A DNA stretch of 64,000 bases from Siphlonurus alternatus (taxonomy: Eukaryota; Arthropoda; Insecta; Ephemeroptera; Siphlonuridae). The notes below the pieces were generated by a model that ran no database searches, was not told the origin of the DNA, and saw only the letters and a list, made by a program, of their open reading frames with translations. Position 1 is the first letter of the stretch, and the number at the start of each line of letters is the position of its first letter. Below are positions 58,433-64,000 of this stretch, piece by piece. The stretch is taken from positions 47,613,784 through 47,677,783 of the forward strand of contig OX463779.1 of assembly GCA_949825025.1 (NCBI GenBank), read 5' to 3'. A program made the position numbers and the translations under genes.

Positions 58433-59358
58433 CACTCTCGAAAACTGGTGTTTCAGAAACACTTGTTTGAAACACGTAACGAGTCTCACAGGCCGCCCCC
58501 TTAGTTAAAGCACTTAAGGTGTTTCAGATCTATGAGACACCTTAAGTGTTTCAAGCTGAAACACGTAAAATCTCCACGATCCTGTTCCGCGGAGGAATAT
58601 CTTGTGACGTCATGTCACGTCATAGAACATTAATATATTCATTATTTACGTGATAACACAGTATAACTTTAATTTTTACTATTGATATGATGTAATGCCT
58701 TTATAACGAACAATTAAAAATATATCTTTGATTATTTAAAACAATATATCAGCATAACAAAAATGTAATTATCCTACCTTTTACAAATAAACGGAGAAAA
58801 CATACCCTGAACCATAATAAATATAATATTGGAATTAAATGTATAAAAAGAAAAATATTTCGTTGATAAAATCCCCCCAAAATCATATTTTCATAAACTC
58901 ACATTGCTGTTAGAAAATTTGCAGAGGGGGCACATTTTATGATCACATCGTATCACAAATATAGCAGTGCTACAACTTGTGACTATCGTTCTTACGATCC
59001 ATTAATAATTCACAGTCACTCTATGAACATTGAATTGAAGTTATTGGACTTCATTAAACTATATTTCAAAGATTTACTGACACTAACACGAACATGATGC
59101 TACCAGCATCCATCTTGCAAACAATCTGGCTTGATCAGTCATCGTCTCTCTGATTGGTGGATACCTGAAACACCTTAAGTGTTTCAACAAGGTGAGACAC
59201 CAAAATTTACTTGAAACACCTAAAGTGTTTCGCGAAACAGAAAATATCTGTGAGACACCTCTGTGTCCCCCCTGAAACACGAAAGACGTTTCAAGTCATT
59301 ATTAAAACACCTTAACCGTTTCAGGCAAGTGTTTCTGAAACACCAATTTTCGAGAGTG
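58433..59358. mobile_element. Element F2, longer relative of F1
   Basis: Ends CACTCTCGAAAACTGGTGTT and AACACCAATTTTCGAGAGTG, 926 bp apart, with clusters of GTGTTTCA / TGAAACAC confined to the outer 150-200 bases. The centre is AT rich, non-coding, and holds a TGACGTCA at 58605. Left flank is TT rather than TA. Confidence 0.82.
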
Positions 59359-59771
59359 TTATTATATGAAATGATTGAAAATATAAGTTTAGTGTCCAAA
59401 AATAAATTATTGCGTCAACTTGTATTATATAATATATATAAGTTATCTCGATTCTAAATATTCCAAATGAAAGGTTGGTAAAACATCATTTCCTTCAAAC
59501 AAACACACATGCGATCGTCAAATATTGTTTACCTCACAACTCCCTGCAAGGTAAACAAAGCGTGTCTCATGCTGCACGCGTGATCACCTGCAAATATGTG
59601 AATAGCACGTAAGACCGTTCAGTGTTTGCTTTACCTTGTATCAGGTAGAACGTGCTGGGATTAATGCGATCAAACATTACTAATGCATTTTCTTCTTTAC
59701 AGTTTTACAGGGGGGGATTATTAAGTTTATAAAAAATATATAAAAAAAACGTATTTTGTAGTTTTTTTTGG

Positions 59772-59890
59772 ACACTTGTCACCTTGGAAAATTTTCCACT
59801 TGTAGTCTTGTTAATTACCATGCCATGTGACAGGGTGATTATTAACAAGGCTGAAAATGGAAATTTTTAAAGGCGACAAATGTACAATTT
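59772..59890. mobile_element. Hairpin element C5
   Basis: CTTGTCACCTTGGAAAATTT, CCACTTGTAGTCTTGTTAAT ... ATTAACAAGGCTGAAAATGG and AAGGCGACAAATGTAC. Same family as C1-C4. Confidence 0.8.
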
Positions 59891-59936
59891 GAGTAAGTTT
59901 TACTAATTACGTGAGTTATCTGTATTCAATAATCGA

Positions 59937-60230
59937 CCTCAAAAATTTTTATTGTAAAGTTATACCACTCTGATTTTTTTCCATGCAAATTTTTTAGAGC
60001 CCGGGAAGTATTGCTAAAAATTTTTGCTGCAGACATCGGGTTTGAACTCACGCCCCTTTTAGGTCTTATCCTTTTATTAAGAAAGACGTCTATAAAGGCG
60101 TCAATCTTTCTGTACTTTCAATAGTTTTTTAAAAATAGTTCCCGGAAAGTAAAAAAATCTGAAAAATATCAGAGTAGCTTTTGCAGCCCCTATAAATTTC
60201 TGTAATTAAAAATTTTTAGGTTCATACTCT
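59937..60230. mobile_element. Foldback family B variant (B7)
   Basis: AAAATTTTTATTGTAAAGTT and CACTCTGATTTTTTTCCATG at left, TCGGGTTTGAACTCACGCCC in the centre, and ATCAGAGTAGC ... TTCATACTCTATTA at right. The centre contains the complement of the GAGTTCAAACCC motif found in B3. Confidence 0.76.
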
Positions 60231-61236
60231 ATATTACATTAAATGATTTGAATGCTTAAAATTGTAAAATTACTCATTAAAACCTGTGCATTATCTAACG
60301 TAGAAATAGCACTAAACGTCGAAATGTTTACTTAACAAAATTATGTGACTTCTTCACATAAAACATTTTTAATTATCTTAACACATACGTTAAACGTTTT
60401 ATGTCTTTGAATGATAATTTGGCCCACTTTTCTATCTTCATCTCTTTGAACATAAATTTAACTATACAACATATAACGAAGATTGGATTTGCAAGAAAAG
60501 CGTCAGAGTTAATATTTGTTTTTCTTCGCCATCTAACTGATGTGGGATCTCACTGCTGCAGTTAAATATCATGTTAATATACGCTTCTAGCTCTTTAAGT
60601 AATCAAATACGAGAGTTCACAAGAAAGGAAGTTAAAAATAACAAAGAAAAAAGAACATGATATTTTGACACGAATCCGTGGGGCCAAAGTAAATAATCTA
60701 GGAGGTTTTAGATGTCAAACGTAGTTTGAAAATTCCAGTGCAAACAGTGAGATAGCACTTTCTGAGAAAATAATCAAGCGGTATTGAAAAAGAGATATGT
60801 TCACTTGAAAGTCTGGAAGCGACGTACAAATTATCCTCTTCGTGATCTGAATTTGTAAATAAGAGATCCAGCTTTGTTAGATTTTCTTTTTAAAAAAATA
60901 AAAAAGTAAAGTTAAAGAAAATACGTAAAAATTTTAGTATACAAACGTTTAGAAGAAAAGAAAAATGTAAAAATAATTTGTAGGAAAACTAAAAGAGAAA
61001 AAAATCAAACAGAATATACATTTTTTTGTAGAATAAAAAATGTTTTATTTGAAATCAAATTATTATTTTTGTATATTTCTTTTTTCATCATTATTTTCCG
61101 GCTTTATTCTTTTTTTTTTTTTATAAACTTCCTTCAGAAACGAAGTTTATTATTATTTTCACAAATCTAATTTCAATAAAGTTAAAAATAGAAATTATTT
61201 TTTCACGACATCGGATTATTAAAGCTGACGATGAAC
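60231..61236. other. AT-rich DNA, nothing assigned
   Basis: Contains only A- and T-rich simple stretches; it would be intron or UTR if the minus-strand candidate exon at 61237 is real. Confidence 0.35.
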
Positions 61237-61428
61237 TCACGATAAGTAAGGTTTCTCCGGCTGAAATTCAAGGAGGTGGCACATGAGGGGCGTCCGGATC
61301 AGGTAGCGACAAGGTGAGATCATCCTCTCAGCTGTTGGCTTCTTCAGACGTTCAAGACTTCTCGACACTACTTCAGCCTTGTTACGAGTAATGAGAAATT
61401 TAACGAAACACCGTGCCGATGTTGCCAT
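61237..61428 (-). other. Candidate first coding exon, unidentified protein
   Basis: On the minus strand an ATG in a good context (GAAATGG) opens 62 codons beginning MATSARCFVKFLITRNK and ending EFQPEKPYLS, followed at once by GTGAGT, a consensus splice donor, just before a stop. The peptide is rich in arginine, lysine and serine with few acidic residues near its start, as in mitochondrial presequences, and its base composition is clearly more GC-rich than its surroundings. I do not recognise the family. It could be chance or an old retro-fragment, and no second exon was found. A short plus-strand candidate lies 370 bases away in divergent orientation. Confidence 0.3.
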
Positions 61429-61801
61429 TTCACTGTTGAACTCTCGTGTATAAAATTTAAATTTAAATAAATTAAAAAAATTTACGTAACTATTTTAATT
61501 AAAATTTATTATAAATTAGAAATATTTATTTGATAATTTGGCAGTATATAGTGATTATTTAAAATCACAAAATAAAACATAGAACTTGTTACATAATAAT
61601 CGTTCTGTGCACTAATTTAACTGAAATAAGCATTATACAGTATATAGAATAATAAGCATTAGTTTTATTGAAAATTTTTTAACAGAAAATTAACCCTTAC
61701 TGAAAATGCATATTGCCGGTTTTGGAACTAGGCAACTCATGTTTATTGACTTCGGGTCTGCGGACCAAGTAGTCATTACCGGTAAATAATTTCTTGCTAT
61801 A

Positions 61802-61862
61802 ATGAAGGCTTCAAGTCAGCTGATTTTTTGGTGTTCCCACCGTTCTACATGTAAAGAAAAAG
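61802..61862 (+). other. Weak candidate first exon ending in a consensus donor
   Basis: ATG at 61802 opens MKASSQLIFWCSHRSTCKEK and then meets AAAAG|GTGAGT, a very good donor. An in-frame stop lies just upstream at 61787. The interval is short and has no recognisable domain. It is noted because it is divergent from the candidate exon at 61237-61428. It may be nothing more than a chance donor. Confidence 0.15.
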
Positions 61863-62891
61863 GTGAGTTTGTGTTTTTCACTAACAACAACAATAAGATT
61901 TTTTTTTAGGGAAAATTCCTTTACGGAACTTCGGTCCAAACTGAAAAACAATTGATAATTGAGGATTTAAATTTTTTACATTTATAAACCAGAAAAGTTA
62001 AAAAAAAATAAAAACAATATGGATCATTTTCAAGTGCAAGATAGACCTTAGTGACACAAATGAGCATCGCGAGGCGCACTGACTTGAAGCCTGAAGAGGT
62101 GATGGTAATTTTGATGTACTGTACATATTTTAGAAAACTCTCTTATACTAAACTTAGTAACATAAAAGAAGTGTTTTACATATATAAAATTTCTCTTAAA
62201 ATTTCACTCAAATGAAATAATAATATGTTTAAATTGCTAATTAAATGTTATTTACAGATAAAACGTGAAAATTTGTTGTTTTAAATTTAAAAATAGAAAC
62301 AAAAAAGTAACATTTTTAGTTTTGTCAACTATAAATTTGTTTTGGTGATAATAAATTATAATGTTTAAGAGATAATTAATTACATTACATTAAAACTTCT
62401 TGTTTTATTACTTAATTAGTACTAATATTAATATATTATATGACATTAAGAAGCGTTAATAAATTGTTAATATAATAACTATGTTACAACTGCAATAAAG
62501 CGTAAAATTAAATTCAAAGTTAAATGCACTGTTGCTGTATGTAATTTTATTGACTCTAGATATAATTGCATACAATTACTAACACTACATTGAACTTAGC
62601 TAAGATGGCGAGCACTCATTTCAAACGAGCAACTAAATATCTCTAAGGTACTAGCATATCTTGTGAGACTTCTGCTTTGTTTGTTGCAGAGATATGAACC
62701 ATTTCTAGAGCGCAATGAAAAGTTTTGCCTTGGACTTAAGATGTATTCTCGATGTATTTTATCGTACATTCATACATTGTCATTAAGATTTCCAATTAAT
62801 TCACTAAATTATATGTTTTCATGCTCACCCTTTGATGGATAATACTTTACATTGATCTCTGTTTTTAGTTTTATTGAAATAGAAGTGCTTA
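61863..62891. other. AT-rich DNA, nothing assigned
   Basis: 62580-62720 is slightly more complex. No exon or repeat match could be supported. Confidence 0.35.
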
Positions 62892-63150
62892 CCAGTGTTG
62901 AAATAAATTTTATCTTTTCTTCGCTATTAAACTCTCCTCTCGTCTTTTCTCCTCTTATTATGCACCATTTTAGAGAAAAAAAGAGGTGAAAAAGACAAGA
63001 TTACGTCTTTTTTCCTCTTCTTGAACATAAAATATTGTCTTCATTTCATCCTCATTTTGAGCGAAGAGGAAATAAGATGTGTTTTAGATGTAAAAAGATT
63101 AGGTTTAGACGTGTAAAGGATGAGTTGAAGATGTAATTTTTTATCTAGGG
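62892..63150 (+). mobile_element. MITE family A, copy 14
   Basis: TA then CCAGTGTTGAAATAAATTTT; ends TTTTTATCTAGGG then TA. Element L2 starts only 12 bases further on. Confidence 0.88.
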
Positions 63151-63161
63151 TATTTTTAGAC

Positions 63162-63310
63162 TATACTCTGGTTAACTTGGTTTTCGTCGTGTTTGTAACG
63201 TCTTCAGTCATTGGTGCGTTGTTTGTAACGAAAAATTTCACTGGACGAGCTGAAAAGGACACCCGAACGTTTCCGACGAAAACCGAGTTAAATATGAACA
63301 TTGTAGTATA
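63162..63310. mobile_element. Inverted-repeat element L2
   Basis: TATACTCTGGTTAACTTGGT, TTTCGTCGTGTTTGTAACG, CTTCAGTCATTGGT; right arm CGACGAAAACCGAGTTAAAT and TTGTAGTATA. Same family as L1. Confidence 0.8.
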
Positions 63311-63422
63311 ATTAGTATACACATTCAGTGTAAATACACTGGCGTAAGTAAATTCAAACAAGAATAAAGTTTTTGCTTCAAGTCTTGTAAAACTACAGGA
63401 ATTGTGGGTATGCATGGGTGTA

Positions 63423-63741
63423 ATGGAGTATTGTCCTCCATTTTTTTTATTGCAGAAATGGATAGAGGGTGCAAAGTTATGCTACCCTGATTTTTTTCAG
63501 ATTTTTTTTAGACCTGGAACTATTTTTAAAAAATTATTGAAAGTCCTTTTTGTGACGTCACGCGGCGGCAAGTCCTATCTCTTTCTTAAGGAGCGGCGTC
63601 TCGTGACGTCACGAAAAGGACTTTCAATAATTTTTTAAAAATACTTCCCGGGCTCTAAAAAATCTGAAAAAAATCAGGGTAGCATAACTTTGCACCCTCT
63701 ATCCATTTCTGCAATAAAAAAAATTGAGGACAATACTCTAT
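63423..63741. mobile_element. Near-perfect foldback of family B (B8)
   Basis: A 319-bp element with ATGGAGTATTGTCCTC at left and GAGGACAATACTCTAT at right, and TA at 63421-63422 and 63742-63743. The arms match for about 140 bases each, and both contain GTGACGTCACG. Looks the youngest B copy. Confidence 0.9.
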
Positions 63742-64000
63742 TAATGTTACTACTGTAAGACACGTTAAGTAATAAAAAAAAAACATGCGTACGTGTAGAA
63801 CCAGCTACATACTTGCAAGACAAGACATTCTTAAATTAAATGGGACAGGCTAGGCTACTTGTCTTTCTTCAAAGCTGCAACAGTTGCATACATTACAGGC
63901 ACGACTACAGAAAAATCCAGCTGATAGAAGCTTTGCAGTTGCAGTTAAGGATAGTTTATTGCATGGGCAGTAGACAATAATTGATTTCATGTGATTTAAC

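Overview
This is an AT-rich (about 30% GC by eye), intron- and repeat-dominated stretch of animal nuclear DNA, most likely from an insect or other arthropod with a large genome. The evidence is the absence of dense ORFs, tRNA- and 5S-headed SINEs, many TA- and TTAA-flanked MITE-like elements, degenerate non-LTR retrotransposon ends, and arthropod-style TCAGT initiators in the only clear promoter. I cannot name the species.

The only gene I recognise is at 17.6-18.0 kb on the + strand: a GC-rich promoter/5'UTR island followed by a short first coding exon (17910-17995). Its peptide carries the NTL-x-A-x-F-x-YDD signature at the N-terminus of TMTC (transmembrane and TPR-repeat, ER O-mannosyltransferase) proteins. 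No later TMTC exon was found in the remaining 46 kb, so the first intron is probably very long and most of the window downstream of 18 kb would then be intronic. Two weak exon candidates lie at 61.2-61.9 kb: one on the minus strand at 61237-61428 and one on the plus strand at 61802-61862.

Nearly everything else that can be explained is repeats. I delimited about twenty families by comparing copies within the window. Family A is a ~260 bp TA-flanked MITE with 14 copies plus a tandem partial one. Family B is a ~320 bp foldback with TA target sites, including B-in-B and V-in-B nesting. Family C is a ~120 bp hairpin element, twice joined to unit W. Family D is a ~385 bp foldback flanked by TTAA, piggyBac-like, with an empty-site counterpart at 9.39 kb. 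Family E is a 1.49 kb element with ~300 bp terminal inverted repeats made of short subterminal motifs. Family F comprises 0.26 and 0.93 kb elements full of GTGTTTCA. Smaller families are G, H, I, K, L, N, P, U and V, plus one hAT-like element. Retroelements are three tRNA-type SINE copies, four 5S rRNA-headed SINE copies sharing a core with the tRNA type, two degenerate reverse-transcriptase C-terminal remnants (28.8-29.2 kb and 35.5-35.9 kb), and one non-LTR or SINE 3' tail at 41.1 kb.

Layout: 0-10 kb holds B-in-B, SINEs, I, D and the unfilled host repeat T. 10-20 kb holds SINEs, A copies and the TMTC exon. 20-30 kb holds A copies, W+C and a U element carrying a retro fragment. 30-42 kb holds E, the filled T/D locus, SINEs, the hAT-like element, F1, G and D. 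42-50 kb holds GA repeats, K, I and H. 50-64 kb holds G, V-in-B, B variants, F2, A, L and a near-perfect B foldback. No CRISPR array, rRNA gene, intact transposase or intact reverse transcriptase was seen.
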